From Gemmatimonadaceae bacterium (GTDB taxonomy: Bacteria; Gemmatimonadota; Gemmatimonadetes; Gemmatimonadales; Gemmatimonadaceae), in NCBI GenBank assembly GCA_016742275.1, contig JACVCD010000019.1, forward strand, positions 40,438-104,437: a stretch of 64,000 nt of DNA. The letters are read 5' to 3'. Both the position numbers and the translations under genes were made by a program. Positions 43,106 through 51,957 of the stretch are shown in pieces (position 1 is the stretch's first letter; every line of letters begins with the position of its first letter). The notes beneath the pieces are model-generated. The model made no database searches. It saw nothing but the letters and a program-made list of their open reading frames with translations, and had not been told where the DNA came from.

Positions 43106-46100
43106 ATGTTCCGATCCCGAACACCTTCCCGCTGGTCCACGCTCGCGGGACTTGCGGCGGTTGGCGTTGCCACCGTCGGCATTGCCGGGGTGACCCCGAC
43201 GCTGGCGGCCCAGACGCTCGATTCGGCCACCGTCGCCGGCATGCGCTGGCGCACCGTTGGCCCCGCGAATTTCCAGGGTCGACTCTCTGATGTGGTCGGT
43301 ATCCCGTCGCCGTCGAAGACGGTGTTCGTGGCCGCCGCCGCTGGTGGTATCTGGAAGAGTACCAACAATGGTACTACATGGCGCCCGGTATTCGATGACA
43401 AGAATGTCATTTCGATGGGCATGCTGGCCATCGCGCCGAGCGACACGATGCAGGTGTGGGCCGGCACGGGCGAGCCCAACTCGCGAAATTCCATCGATCC
43501 GGGCGGCGGCGTCTACAAGAGCACCGACGGCGGCATTTCGTGGAAGCTTGTGGGTCTCGAAAAGACGGAAGCGGTGGGCCGCATTGCCGTGCACCCCACC
43601 AACCCCAATGTGGTCTTTGTCGCGGCACTCGGTGCTACATGGCGTGCCAATGCCGAACGTGGTCTCTACCGCACCAAGGACGGCGGCACGACGTGGGAGC
43701 TGGTGAAGTTCATCAGCGACAAGGCCGGATTCGTGGACGTGGCCATTCATCCCAAGAATCCGGATGTCGTGTTTGCCACGAGCTGGGAGCGTCGTCGCAC
43801 GCCGTATTCACTGTTCAGTGGCGGCCCGGGTTCGGCGCTGTGGAAGAGCACCGATGGTGGCACGACATGGGCCGAAGTGAAGGGCGGCGGATTCCCCGCC
43901 GGCTTCAAGGGGCGCATGAGTCTCGATATCAATCTCGCCAATCCGAACATCATCTACATGATGGTCGAAGCGGCCGAGAACAGCACCGGTCCCATCGTTG
44001 GTCAGCGCGGCCCCAAGTACAACGGTCTCTGGAAGAGCACGGATGGTGGCGCGAACTGGACGCAGATGAACAATATCAATGTGCGTCCGTTCTACTACTC
44101 GCAGGTGCGCAGCGATCCGAAGAATCCGGATCGTGTGTACTTCTCGAGCACCGAGCTGCAGCTCTCGGAAGATGGTGGCAAGACATCGCGCGCGGCCGCG
44201 CAGGGTGTGCACGTGGACGATCACGGCATCTGGATCGATCCCAACGACACCAAGCGCTGGTTCCTCGCGAACGACGGTGGTGTGGCGATCACGTATGACG
44301 CCGGCGGCACCTTCCAGCAGATGCAGAACCTGCCCATCGCGCAGTTCTACGAAGTGTCGTACGACATGAGTGTGCCGTACAACATCTGTGGTGGTGCGCA
44401 GGACAACGGCACGTGGTGTGGCCCCAGCCGTTTGCGCAATCCGCTCACGAGCCTGGGTTACTGGTTCACGATTGCGGGTGGCGACGGTTTCTATGCCGCC
44501 ATGGATCCCACCGATCCGAGCATCGTGTACGGCGAGTCGCAGGGCGGCAATGTGTCGCGTGTGAATCTCAAGTCGGGCGAGCGCTATCCGTTCCAGAAGC
44601 CCAACTGGCAGACCAAGTACCGTCAGTGGGAAGACTCCATTGCCATCGTGCGCGGCGATCCGCTCGTGGCGGCGACCAAGGTGCAGGCGGCGGCCATTGC
44701 GGCGCTGCGTGTGCAGCAGGCGCGCGATTCGGCGGAGCAGGCGCTTCGTTACAACTGGAATTCGCCGTTCTTCATCTCGCCGCACAATCCGTCGGTCATC
44801 TACTTTGCCGGCAACAAGGTGCTCAAGAGCACCAAGCGTGGTGAAGATCTGCGCATCATTTCGCCCGACCTGTCGAAGCAGCTGTCGGCCAAGCTGGATA
44901 CGGCACTGCGTCTCACGGGTGGCATCACGCTCGACGCCACGGGCGCGGAAACGTATGGCACGATCGTAGCGCTCGAAGAGAGCCCGGCGCGCGCGGGTCT
45001 GCTGTACGCGGGCACCGACGACGGCAATGTGTGGAAGTCGTCGAACGATGGCGCCACGTGGGAGAATCTCACATCGCGCATTCCTGGTCTGCCGAACGGC
45101 GGCGAAGTGTACACTACGCGCGTAGAAGCCTCGAAGTTCGACACGAACGTGGTGTATGTGGCGTTCGACAATCACCGCTGGGGTGATTTCAAGCCGTACC
45201 TCTATGTGTCGCGCGACGGTGGCAAGTCGTTCACGTCACTTGCGAACAATCTGCCGGTTGGTGGCCCGGGTGACTTCCTGCACGTGGTGCGCGAAGACCC
45301 GACCAACCCGGACGTGCTCTATGTGGGTTCGTCGATCAGTGTGTATGCGTCGATCGATCGCGGTGCGACTTGGAACAAGTTCGCCGCCAATCTGCCGAGT
45401 GTGCCGGTGTACGATCTGCAGATCCACCCGCGTGATCGCGAACTGATTGCCGCGACCCACGGTCGTGGCTTCTGGATCGTGGACGTGGCGCCGCTGCAGC
45501 AGATGGCCACGCGTGTGGCCGACAAGCCGGTGCATCTGTTTGCGCCGAAGCCGGCGTGGCAGTGGGGTGAAGTGCCGCTGCGTGGTGCGAGCGGCAACGG
45601 TAACGCCAACGCGTTCTTCGCCACGCAGAATCCTGCATATGGTGCGGCCATTTCGTATCGCATCAAGACAGCGGGTTCACCGGCGCGCATCAGCATCGTG
45701 AATGCGCTGGGTGATACGGTCTCGACGATCACCGGTCCGGGTGCGGCTGGCCTGCACACGGTGACGTGGAATTACGGTCTCACCGCGCGTCCCGCGCCGC
45801 GTGTGCAGTCGCCGAGTGAAAAACGGGACAGCATTCTGCGCACGGTGCGTGCACCGCAGGTGCTGGACTCGCTGACCAAGGCCAAGTACGACACGGCCGC
45901 GTTGGCGATGGTGAAGTCGATGCTCAATCCGGCCGCGCCGAACGTGCAGTTTGGTCGTGGCGGTGGTGCGGGTGGTCGTCCGGCGGCGAACTGCGAACGT
46001 CCGATGACGCAGTGGGAGACGTGGTGTGATCGTCCGGCGGAGGCGTTGCCGCGTGCGGCGCAGGCCTCGGCACCGGCTACCGACGACGCACGCGCGCAGA

Positions 46101-46360
46101 CGCAGCGTCAACAGGCAGCGGCAAATGATCCCAAGGTCAAGCGCGTATTCGACCTCATCGGTCTGGCGATTCCGGGCCCCGGTGGCGGTGGTCGCGGTGG
46201 CTTCGGTGGTTTTGGCGGCGGCGGAAGCGCCAACACCGGCGACTATGCCGTGATTCTTCAGATCGGCAACACCATCGAGAAGCAGATGCTGCGTGTCGAA
46301 AACACTGGTGCGGCGAGTGGTTCGCCGTTCGGCTTCTTCGAAGAGATCGATGATCGCTGA
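43106..46360 (+). CDS. Secreted BNR/sortilin-like beta-propeller protein
   Basis: 1084 residues from the ATG at 43106 (signal peptide ending near TLAAQ). At least seven Asp-box (SxDGGxTW) repeats are visible: STNNGTTW, STDGGISW, TKDGGTTW, STDGGTTW, STDGGANW, SSNDGATW and SIDRGATW, spread across two propellers (about 30-430 and 500-830) like VPS10/sortilin or sialidase-type folds. Between them is a long Ala/Arg helical insert. The C-terminal ~200 residues hold a small beta domain (VSTITGPGAAGLHTVTWNYG) and a Gly-rich tract GPGGGGRGGFGGFGGGG. No catalytic residues are assigned. Probably an extracellular binding or scaffold protein. Confidence 0.88.
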   Translation: MFRSRTPSRWSTLAGLAAVGVATVGIAGVTPTLAAQTLDSATVAGMRWRTVGPANFQGRLSDVVGIPSPSKTVFVAAAAGGIWKSTNNGTTWRPVFDDKNVISMGMLAIAPSDTMQVWAGTGEPNSRNSIDPGGGVYKSTDGGISWKLVGLEKTEAVGRIAVHPTNPNVVFVAALGATWRANAERGLYRTKDGGTTWELVKFISDKAGFVDVAIHPKNPDVVFATSWERRRTPYSLFSGGPGSALWKSTDGGTTWAEVKGGGFPAGFKGRMSLDINLANPNIIYMMVEAAENSTGPIVGQRGPKYNGLWKSTDGGANWTQMNNINVRPFYYSQVRSDPKNPDRVYFSSTELQLSEDGGKTSRAAAQGVHVDDHGIWIDPNDTKRWFLANDGGVAITYDAGGTFQQMQNLPIAQFYEVSYDMSVPYNICGGAQDNGTWCGPSRLRNPLTSLGYWFTIAGGDGFYAAMDPTDPSIVYGESQGGNVSRVNLKSGERYPFQKPNWQTKYRQWEDSIAIVRGDPLVAATKVQAAAIAALRVQQARDSAEQALRYNWNSPFFISPHNPSVIYFAGNKVLKSTKRGEDLRIISPDLSKQLSAKLDTALRLTGGITLDATGAETYGTIVALEESPARAGLLYAGTDDGNVWKSSNDGATWENLTSRIPGLPNGGEVYTTRVEASKFDTNVVYVAFDNHRWGDFKPYLYVSRDGGKSFTSLANNLPVGGPGDFLHVVREDPTNPDVLYVGSSISVYASIDRGATWNKFAANLPSVPVYDLQIHPRDRELIAATHGRGFWIVDVAPLQQMATRVADKPVHLFAPKPAWQWGEVPLRGASGNGNANAFFATQNPAYGAAISYRIKTAGSPARISIVNALGDTVSTITGPGAAGLHTVTWNYGLTARPAPRVQSPSEKRDSILRTVRAPQVLDSLTKAKYDTAALAMVKSMLNPAAPNVQFGRGGGAGGRPAANCERPMTQWETWCDRPAEALPRAAQASAPATDDARAQTQRQQAAANDPKVKRVFDLIGLAIPGPGGGGRGGFGGFGGGGSANTGDYAVILQIGNTIEKQMLRVENTGAASGSPFGFFEEIDDR

Positions 46361-46467
46361 GTGTATGGTCGAGTCTCCCGTAGAGGCTCGGCCGTGCTCT
46401 GCTGTGCTCTATCGTGTAGCGATGTAGTCTCGACCGTCACGTTTGAGCGAAAGACGTGACGTTGGAA

Positions 46468-46515
46468 CCGACCGCCAGAGTATCCATCAGGAGCTCTGGC
46501 GGTCGGTTTTTTTTT
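46468..46515 (+). terminator. Rho-independent terminator
   Basis: Perfect 13-bp stem CCGACCGCCAGAG (46468-46480) and CTCTGGCGGTCGG (46494-46506) followed by nine T residues (46507-46515): a textbook intrinsic terminator, 108 bp after the BNR gene stop. Just upstream is a separate 8-bp inverted repeat CGTCACGT (46435-46442) and ACGTGACG (46454-46461), which may be an attenuator-like or pre-terminator hairpin. Confidence 0.9.
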
Positions 46516-46618
46516 CGTCCAACTACAACCTTTTGCCTGGTTTCAGCGTCATATCCCATGAGGCCCTGTTGTTCGGCCCCCCGCCCATGCTCCTGTCCCC
46601 GCCTCGCTTCCTGCCTGC

Positions 46619-47173
46619 ATGACTCGTCTCCCGCTGCTCTGCGCCCTCGCGCTTGCCACGATCGTGGCGGCGTGCGTTCGCGTGCCATCGAGACAGGAAA
46701 GCGGCCCGGATCGGGATCGTCTCTATAGTGGACTGATAGGCCAGTGGCGCGGCACGCTCGAGGTGCGTGACTATCGCGACAGCGCGCGTCGTGTGTCGCT
46801 ACCCACGGAACTCCGCGTGTTGCCGGTGCCCGATCGTGATGGGCTCGAACTGCAGTTCCGCTACCATGACGGTATGGGCAAGCGTGTAACGGACGAGAGC
46901 CAGTGGCATTTCAACAAGACACTCACGCTGGCCGAATGGCGTGGCGAAGACGATCTGAAGACGCAGGCGTATTCGATTGTGTCGCACACCGGTGGCGGCA
47001 ATGCGCCGCTCCGGCTGGTGCTTGAAACCGACGGCACCGCGGATTCACGTCCGGCGCGTATCCGCGAAACGGTGGAAGTGACGCCGGGCGAAGTGCGCGT
47101 CACGAAGGAGACGCGGAAGATCGGGGAGTCGTTCGCCTTTCAGCAGAAATACGTTTTGCGTCGCGCCGACTGA
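46619..47173 (+). CDS. Hypothetical lipoprotein
   Basis: 184 residues. The N-terminus MTRLPLLCALALATIVAAC is a lipoprotein signal (lipobox IVAAC, Cys19). The mature part begins YSGLIGQWRGTLEVRDYRD and has alternating beta strands (LELQFRYHDGMGKRVTDE, QAYSIVSHTGGG, VEVTPGEVRVTKETRKIG), suggesting a beta-barrel or lipocalin-like ligand carrier; 'G.W.G.le..d' is a common start for such domains. No specific family recognised. The stop codon lies at the edge of a GCGTAA-type repeat (TGAACTGCGG). Confidence 0.75.
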   Translation: MTRLPLLCALALATIVAACVRVPSRQESGPDRDRLYSGLIGQWRGTLEVRDYRDSARRVSLPTELRVLPVPDRDGLELQFRYHDGMGKRVTDESQWHFNKTLTLAEWRGEDDLKTQAYSIVSHTGGGNAPLRLVLETDGTADSRPARIRETVEVTPGEVRVTKETRKIGESFAFQQKYVLRRAD

Positions 47174-47198
47174 ACTGCGGTCGGGGTTGGGGTTAGGG

Positions 47199-47235
47199 GC
47201 GTAAACAGATAGAAGGCGTAAGGTAAGGGGCGTAA
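47199..47235 (+). repeat. Degenerate GCGTAA-repeat element (single arm)
   Basis: GCGTAA at 47199, 47216 and 47230 (spacing 17 and 14 bp; 17 is the first spacing of the large elements). It follows the lipoprotein stop codon, whose context ACTGAACTGCGG resembles the outer edge TTGAACTGCGTAAAG of the inverted-arm copies. It lies upstream of the unknown gene at 47288. Confidence 0.6.
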
Positions 47236-47287
47236 AGGAGGGGTAGGCGGGGGTAGATTTCCGGCGTCCCTTGCCGAGATCTGCCCT

Positions 47288-47818
47288 GTGCGCGAATACC
47301 GATTCCAGGCTACCAACGATACCGTCGAGGCGCTGCGCAAATTGCGTGCGGCTTGGCGCGGCATGTCGGTGGCTGAACACGATGTGACTGTCATTCTCCA
47401 GGATGGTTCAGCCGTCCGCATTTCGGTGGACACGGCCGAGGTGGAGGATCAGTTCGAGGCGTTTCGACTAAGCGCCGAAGTTGTGCCGACTCCCGGCGTA
47501 TTTGGTGTGCCGGTCGAGGATTTTATCAGCGGCGGCAACGACATCGTGCTGTTCACTGGCGTGACGTGGAGTGAACCGCAGGGATCAGTGCGCGCCGAAG
47601 GATTGGGAGAGGGCGCGGTGATGCATTTCTCGGGTCACCCGGCGCAATTGTCGGAGACCGCGGAAGTGGTGTGCATTACCACCGATGCGTTCGTGGTGGC
47701 TTCGTCGGTGGGACGGGGAATGTTGATTCGAACGGGACTGCGGCCGGGGAGTGTTGAGGTTGAACGAGACCCCGAAAAGGTTCGTGCGTTCTTGTTGGAG
47801 AGGGGATATGAGAGTTGA
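47288..47818 (+). CDS. Hypothetical cytoplasmic protein
   Basis: 176 residues, GTG start at 47288, no signal peptide or membrane segment. Begins REYRFQATNDTVEALRKLRAAWRG, then VTVILQDGSAVRISVDTAEVEDQFEAFRLSAEVV and a Gly-rich beta region (GNDIVLFTGVTWSEPQG, GAVMHFSGHPAQLSETAEVVC), ending LLERGYES. No family recognised. It is bracketed by GCGTAA repeats on both sides: single arm upstream and the hairpin-shaped copy starting exactly at its TGA stop. Confidence 0.7.
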   Translation: MREYRFQATNDTVEALRKLRAAWRGMSVAEHDVTVILQDGSAVRISVDTAEVEDQFEAFRLSAEVVPTPGVFGVPVEDFISGGNDIVLFTGVTWSEPQGSVRAEGLGEGAVMHFSGHPAQLSETAEVVCITTDAFVVASSVGRGMLIRTGLRPGSVEVERDPEKVRAFLLERGYES

Positions 47819-48059
47819 AAAGCGTAAAGGAACGGCGGGCGTAAGGTGAGAACGCGTAAAGAAACAGCAAGCGACCGATACGGCGTAAAGGGAGATGCGT
47901 AAGCGGTGAGGCGTAAAGGAACTGCAGTCGCTACCGCAGTCTCGCGTGCGGTTCCTTTACGTTGTTCAACCTTACGCTTTTCAGCTTACGCGGTAACGGT
48001 CGCTTGCAGTTCCTTCCCGATGGTTCTGCTTTACGCCCGCCGTTCCTTTACGCAGTTCA
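47815..48059. repeat. Inverted-arm GCGTAA element without a gene
   Basis: About 245 bp filling the gap between two convergent genes. Left arm GCGTAA at 47822, 47839, 47854, 47883, 47897, 47911 (spacings 17, 15, 29, 14, 14). Right arm TTACGC/TTACGT at 48048, 48031, 47986, 47972, 47957 (17, then 45 with one decayed copy, 14, 15). Both outer arms carry the same 23-bp core found at 62694-62716, and both contain AGCGACCG or its complement. The outer edges contain the TGA stop codons of both flanking genes (47816-47818 and 48057-48059). Transcribed, it would fold into a long imperfect hairpin. Confidence 0.75.
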
Positions 48060-48983
48060 AAGCGGCGCTCGAGTAAAGAGCAAGTAATCCGCCTTATCCG
48101 AGTGCGCCGCGACGTCAGGCTTCCCGAGATCTTTCACAGGTACCGCCGTCAGCACCACGCTCTTCACTCCCGGCGCGCGACGGCGCGCACGTTCGGCGGT
48201 GCCGAGTCCGTAATCACTGTGAAAGGCGCCGTCCACATGGAGTGCAATGCTACCTGACGGCGCGGCGCGCCACGCGGCCACCAATGCTTCGGCCATGGCT
48301 TCGTCTTTTACGCACTGCGCTTCGTAGAAACGATCCGTCATCGACGACGAGCCCGACGCACCGCCAGCGCCGTGACCGCCCATCGCTGCCACGAACTTCG
48401 TGTAGTAGGCGTCCTTGGGGCAGCTGTGTTCGCGCGCCATATAGCGGCGGTCGCCCGCGTTGAGCGTGTCCAGCATGGTGAGGCTCGCACGGCCAACCGC
48501 GCTGGCCAATCGACGCGGCACATTGCTGGCCACGACGGGCCAACCACGCACACGCGCCAACTCCACCATGGGACGGTAGTCCGTGTTGTAGCGATCCCAG
48601 GGGCGTGAACCGGCGAGGAAATTGGCTTCGGAGATGGTGCCGGCCAGGTACTGATCGAGCAGCGGCTGCACATCGCGTTCGAACATTTCGAGCGACAGCA
48701 CGACATGCGGACGACGCTCGCCGAGTGCGGCCAGCACCGCATGCTCCGCTGCGTGCGTGGCAGGGTCGTCGTGATTTTCGCCGAAGAACACCAGATCGTT
48801 GCTGGCGATGTCGTTCGCGAATTGTGTGAACGACACAAACTGCTTGCTCTTCACGTGATACACACGCAGCGCGGCCGGTGAACCGGGAGTAGTGGCCACA
48901 TGACCACCACCCGAGGCACAGGCGGTGGATAGCAACGACGCGGTCAGCAGCAGTGCGGCGCGCAACGATGAAAGGGAACGCAT
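48057..48983 (-). CDS. ChaN-like haem-binding lipoprotein (TIKI superfamily)
   Basis: 308 residues from the ATG at 48983. Lipoprotein signal with lipobox LLSTAC. The ChaN domain shows NDLVFFGENHDDPATHAAEH, VVLSLEMFERDVQPLLD, LAGSRPWDRYNTDYRPMVELAR and SIALHVDGAFHSDYGLG, matching iron-regulated ChaN (DUF399) proteins that bind haem and share the EreA/ChaN-TIKI fold. The second His/Glu pattern suggests metal or haem binding. It lies downstream of the M20 amidohydrolase by 9 bp. Its stop is within the repeat element edge. Confidence 0.85.
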   Translation of the reverse strand: MRSLSSLRAALLLTASLLSTACASGGGHVATTPGSPAALRVYHVKSKQFVSFTQFANDIASNDLVFFGENHDDPATHAAEHAVLAALGERRPHVVLSLEMFERDVQPLLDQYLAGTISEANFLAGSRPWDRYNTDYRPMVELARVRGWPVVASNVPRRLASAVGRASLTMLDTLNAGDRRYMAREHSCPKDAYYTKFVAAMGGHGAGGASGSSSMTDRFYEAQCVKDEAMAEALVAAWRAAPSGSIALHVDGAFHSDYGLGTAERARRRAPGVKSVVLTAVPVKDLGKPDVAAHSDKADYLLFTRAPL

Positions 48984-48992
48984 CACGTGACC

Positions 48993-50351
48993 TTACTTGC
49001 TCTTGAGAGGATTGAGGAGATAGTCCACCGCCACACTGGCCATCACGCGCACACCGGTGGGCAGCGCGGCTTCGTCAGCAAAAAACAGTGGGGAATGATT
49101 GCTGGGCGCCGTACGCCAGTCCTTGTCACGCGGCGTGATGCCGAGATTGAAGAAGAGGCCGGGAATCTTGTCCTGATACCAGGAGAAGTCTTCCGATGCC
49201 GTCCACAGCGCAGCGACCTGCGCGCCAGCCGGACCTGCTGCGCGTTGCAGCGTGGGCACCATATGCTGCGTTAGTGCGCTGTCGTTGCGTGTGACGAGAT
49301 TGCCGCTGTCGATCTTCACGATGGCCTTGCCACCAGCGCCCGCCGCAATGGACTCGGCCGTGCGCGCCACGCGCGCAAACACATCCTGACGAATACCCAG
49401 GTCGAACGTGCGAATGGTGCCAAGCATCACCACACTGTCGGGGATGATGTTGTTGCGTACACCACCCTGAAACGCACCGACGGTGAGAATGGCGGGCACC
49501 GAGCTGATATCCGTCTGACGCGAAATGATGGTCTGCAATCCGGCGACGATTTGCGAGCCCACTACAATTGGGTCGACACCGGCCCAAGGCATGGCACCGT
49601 GCGCCTGCTTGCCGTGCACCACAATGCTGAAGCTGTTGCTGGCCGCCATGGCCGGACCGGGGCGGTAGTTGATGGTGCCCAGCGGCGCGTTGCCGACATG
49701 CATGCCGAAGATCACGTCGACCTTGGGATTTTCGAGCACGCCATCGGCGAGCATCAGCTTGGCCCCGGTGCCGCCATTGGGCAGACCTTCTTCGGCCGGC
49801 TGAAAAATGAGCTTCACGGTGCCCGGCAACTGTGCCTTGAGCCCTGCAAGAATCTCGGCCGCGCCCATCAACATGGCGATGTGCATATCGTGACCACAGG
49901 CGTGCATCACACCAACCGCCTGCCCGCGGTACGTGCCTTTGACCTTGGACTTGAACGGCAAGTCTACCAGTTCTTCCACCGGCAGCGCGTCGAGATCGGA
50001 GCGCAGCGCAACCACAGGTCCAGGCTTGCCGCCCTTGAGCACACCAACCACACCGTGGCCGCCCACGCCTGTGCGCACTTCGATGCCGAGTGCGCGCAGA
50101 TGATCGGCGACCAGCTTGGCGGTGCGCGTCTCCTCGCCGGAGAGCTCGGGATGCTCGTGGATGTCACGTCGCCAGCCAATGACTTTGGGCATCAGCTGCG
50201 GGAGGCGCTTGTCGATCTCGAGGGCCAGGGCCGACGGCTTGCTTGTGCCCTGGGCCTGCACCGGCTCGGTGATCGAGAGGCCGGACGCGAGCAGTGCAAC
50301 CGGCAGCAGCCGGCTGACACGTCCGAAAGGCTGAAATGGGTTGATACGCAT
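48993..50351 (-). CDS. M20 family amidohydrolase (IAA-amino acid/hippurate hydrolase type)
   Basis: 452 residues from the ATG at 50351, which starts a signal peptide ending near PVQAQ. M20D amidohydrolase: IHEHPELSGEE, ALRSDLDALPVEE, VMHACGHDMHIAMLMGAAEIL (zinc Cys, His, His), FQPAEEG (Glu), VHGKQAHGAMPWAGVDPI (dimerisation lid domain), and late GITPRDKDWRTAPSNHSPLFFADEAAL (zinc His). It hydrolyses N-acyl amino acids or amide conjugates; export suggests a periplasmic role, which is less common for this family. Followed by the ChaN-like gene. Confidence 0.9.
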   Translation of the reverse strand: MRINPFQPFGRVSRLLPVALLASGLSITEPVQAQGTSKPSALALEIDKRLPQLMPKVIGWRRDIHEHPELSGEETRTAKLVADHLRALGIEVRTGVGGHGVVGVLKGGKPGPVVALRSDLDALPVEELVDLPFKSKVKGTYRGQAVGVMHACGHDMHIAMLMGAAEILAGLKAQLPGTVKLIFQPAEEGLPNGGTGAKLMLADGVLENPKVDVIFGMHVGNAPLGTINYRPGPAMAASNSFSIVVHGKQAHGAMPWAGVDPIVVGSQIVAGLQTIISRQTDISSVPAILTVGAFQGGVRNNIIPDSVVMLGTIRTFDLGIRQDVFARVARTAESIAAGAGGKAIVKIDSGNLVTRNDSALTQHMVPTLQRAAGPAGAQVAALWTASEDFSWYQDKIPGLFFNLGITPRDKDWRTAPSNHSPLFFADEAALPTGVRVMASVAVDYLLNPLKSK

Positions 50352-50485
50352 CCCGGAAAATACCGCCTGCAGGTGGCTCTTGCACCTCACGTCGCGTGAG
50401 GGCGGAGAGTACACTCGTCGAGCACCTCATCTGGGCGCGCGCCGACACCGGACTCACGGAATATCACCTCTCGTCAGCCTTGGGC

Positions 50486-51241
50486 ATGACCGTTCCACAA
50501 CCGCCATTCAAAGTGGGTGCCCTGGCATCAGCCACGGGACTCACGGTGCGCACACTGCATCACTACGACGAGATCGGATTGCTCTCGCCGTCAGAGCGTA
50601 CGGCGGCTGGACATCGGCTCTACTCGGCCGACGACGTGCAGCGGTTGCAGCAGGTGCAATCACTGCGCGCGGTGGGATTCCCACTGGAAGAGATCCGGCA
50701 TCTGCTGGCCAGTCGGCAGATCTCAGCCCAACGGGTCATCACGCTGCATCTCGAACAACTCGAGGTGCGTATCGCCGAGCAACAGCAGTTGGCGGTGCGC
50801 TTGCAGCAACTGGCCCGTCATCTGGAGACCGAGACACTCGCGCCGGTTGGCGATCTGTGTCGCATCATCGAGGCAACGATCATGATGGAGCAGTACTTCA
50901 CACCCGAGCAGCAGGAGGCCATCAAGGCGCGTGGTGCGGCGCTTGGTGAGCAGGCCGTCCGCAATGTGGAGGCCGAGTGGGCCGAGGTCATTCCGGCGGT
51001 GCGTGAGCACATGGCGCGCGGCACATCGCCGGACGATCCGGATTTGCAGGCGCTGGCGCGTCGCTGGAAGTCGCTGGTGGAGGCATTCACCGGTGGTGCT
51101 CGCAACATCGCGGCGAATGTGCGGCGCATGTACGACGAGCAGCATCAGACCATCAACGCGGTGCACGCCAACACACCCGATCCGGCGATGTTTGCCTTCA
51201 TGGGTCAGGTGTTTGCCAAGATCGGTGGTGGACCGGGTTGA
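50486..51241 (+). CDS. MerR-family regulator with TipAS ligand domain
   Basis: 251 residues from the ATG at 50486. N-terminal MerR winged helix (FKVGALASATGLTVRTLHHYDEIGLLSPSERTAAGHRLYS) split here: helix-turn-helix about 8-30 and wing to 45, then a coiled-coil dimer helix, then a C-terminal TipAS-like domain (about 135-250: YFTPEQQEAIKAR, WAEVIPAVREHM, LARRWKSLVEAFTGG). TipA proteins bind thiopeptide-type or other ligands and activate transporter genes. The next gene, a DUF969 permease component, starts 23 bp downstream, so autoregulated control of that transporter is likely. Confidence 0.9.
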   Translation: MTVPQPPFKVGALASATGLTVRTLHHYDEIGLLSPSERTAAGHRLYSADDVQRLQQVQSLRAVGFPLEEIRHLLASRQISAQRVITLHLEQLEVRIAEQQQLAVRLQQLARHLETETLAPVGDLCRIIEATIMMEQYFTPEQQEAIKARGAALGEQAVRNVEAEWAEVIPAVREHMARGTSPDDPDLQALARRWKSLVEAFTGGARNIAANVRRMYDEQHQTINAVHANTPDPAMFAFMGQVFAKIGGGPG

Positions 51242-51264
51242 TCTGACGCGGTAATGTGGGGGCC

Positions 51265-51957
51265 ATGTTGCCCCTCATCGGAATTCTGATTGTGGTGGCG
51301 GGGTTCGCGCTCCGCCTCAACGCACTGCTGGTGGTGACGCTGGCCGGTCTCGCCACGGGACTGGCCAGCGGGCAGTCGTTGCCCGAAGTGATCGCGCTCT
51401 TCGGCAAAGCCTTCGTGGAGAGTCGCTACATCGCCATTGTGTGGTTGGCGCTGCCGGTGATTGGCATGGCCGAACGCGCCGGCCTACGTGAACATGCTGC
51501 CACGGCCATCAGCAGTATCAAGGCAGCCACGACGGGACGCGTGATGTTGGTGTATCTCGCGCTCAGGCAGGCCACGTCGGCATTGGGGCTCGTGTCGCTC
51601 GGTGGACATGCACAGATGGTGCGACCGCTTGTGGCGCCGATGGCCGAAGCCGCGGCTGAGCAGCAGGGCACGGACACTGCGAACGTGCGCGTGCGTGATC
51701 GCATTCGTGCGATGGCGGCGAGTGCGGACAACGTGGGTCTCTTCTTCGGTGAAGATGTGTTCGTGGCTATCGGCTCCATTCTGCTGATTCGCGGATTTCT
51801 CGAACAGAATGGCATTGTGGTCGAGCCATTGCAGCTCGCGCGTTGGGCCATTCCCACGGCGCTCGTAGCATTCGCCGTGCATGGTGCACGGTTGTTGTGG
51901 TTTGATCGATCTCTTGCCGCTGATCGCAATACGGGAACGGCCGAGCGTGAGTCATGA
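51265..51957 (+). CDS. DUF969 membrane protein (permease component)
   Basis: 230 residues from the ATG at 51265; an upstream GTG at 51256 adds three. About six transmembrane helices. Conserved blocks are LIGILIVVAGFALRLN, VIGMAERAGLREHAA, RQATSALGLVSLGGHAQMVRP and MAASADNVGLFFGEDVFVA, the DUF969 signature. DUF969 and DUF979 are nearly always adjacent and look like two halves of one permease; they are often found near 5-oxoproline or pyroglutamate genes, though none are here. The stop overlaps the DUF979 start by 4 bp. Confidence 0.9.
   Translation: MLPLIGILIVVAGFALRLNALLVVTLAGLATGLASGQSLPEVIALFGKAFVESRYIAIVWLALPVIGMAERAGLREHAATAISSIKAATTGRVMLVYLALRQATSALGLVSLGGHAQMVRPLVAPMAEAAAEQQGTDTANVRVRDRIRAMAASADNVGLFFGEDVFVAIGSILLIRGFLEQNGIVVEPLQLARWAIPTALVAFAVHGARLLWFDRSLAADRNTGTAERES

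Noticed and set aside
43808..45175. Long antisense open frame (455 codons) opposite the BNR propeller gene
   Set aside because: Arg/His-rich composition, no family signature, and complete overlap with a well-supported gene. It is a by-product of high GC at third codon positions.
47822..48053. GCGTAA array as a CRISPR array
   Set aside because: The repeated unit is only 6-12 bp, spacings are short (14-29 bp), the sequence between units is itself conserved between copies, and orientation flips in the middle. No cas genes are in the window.
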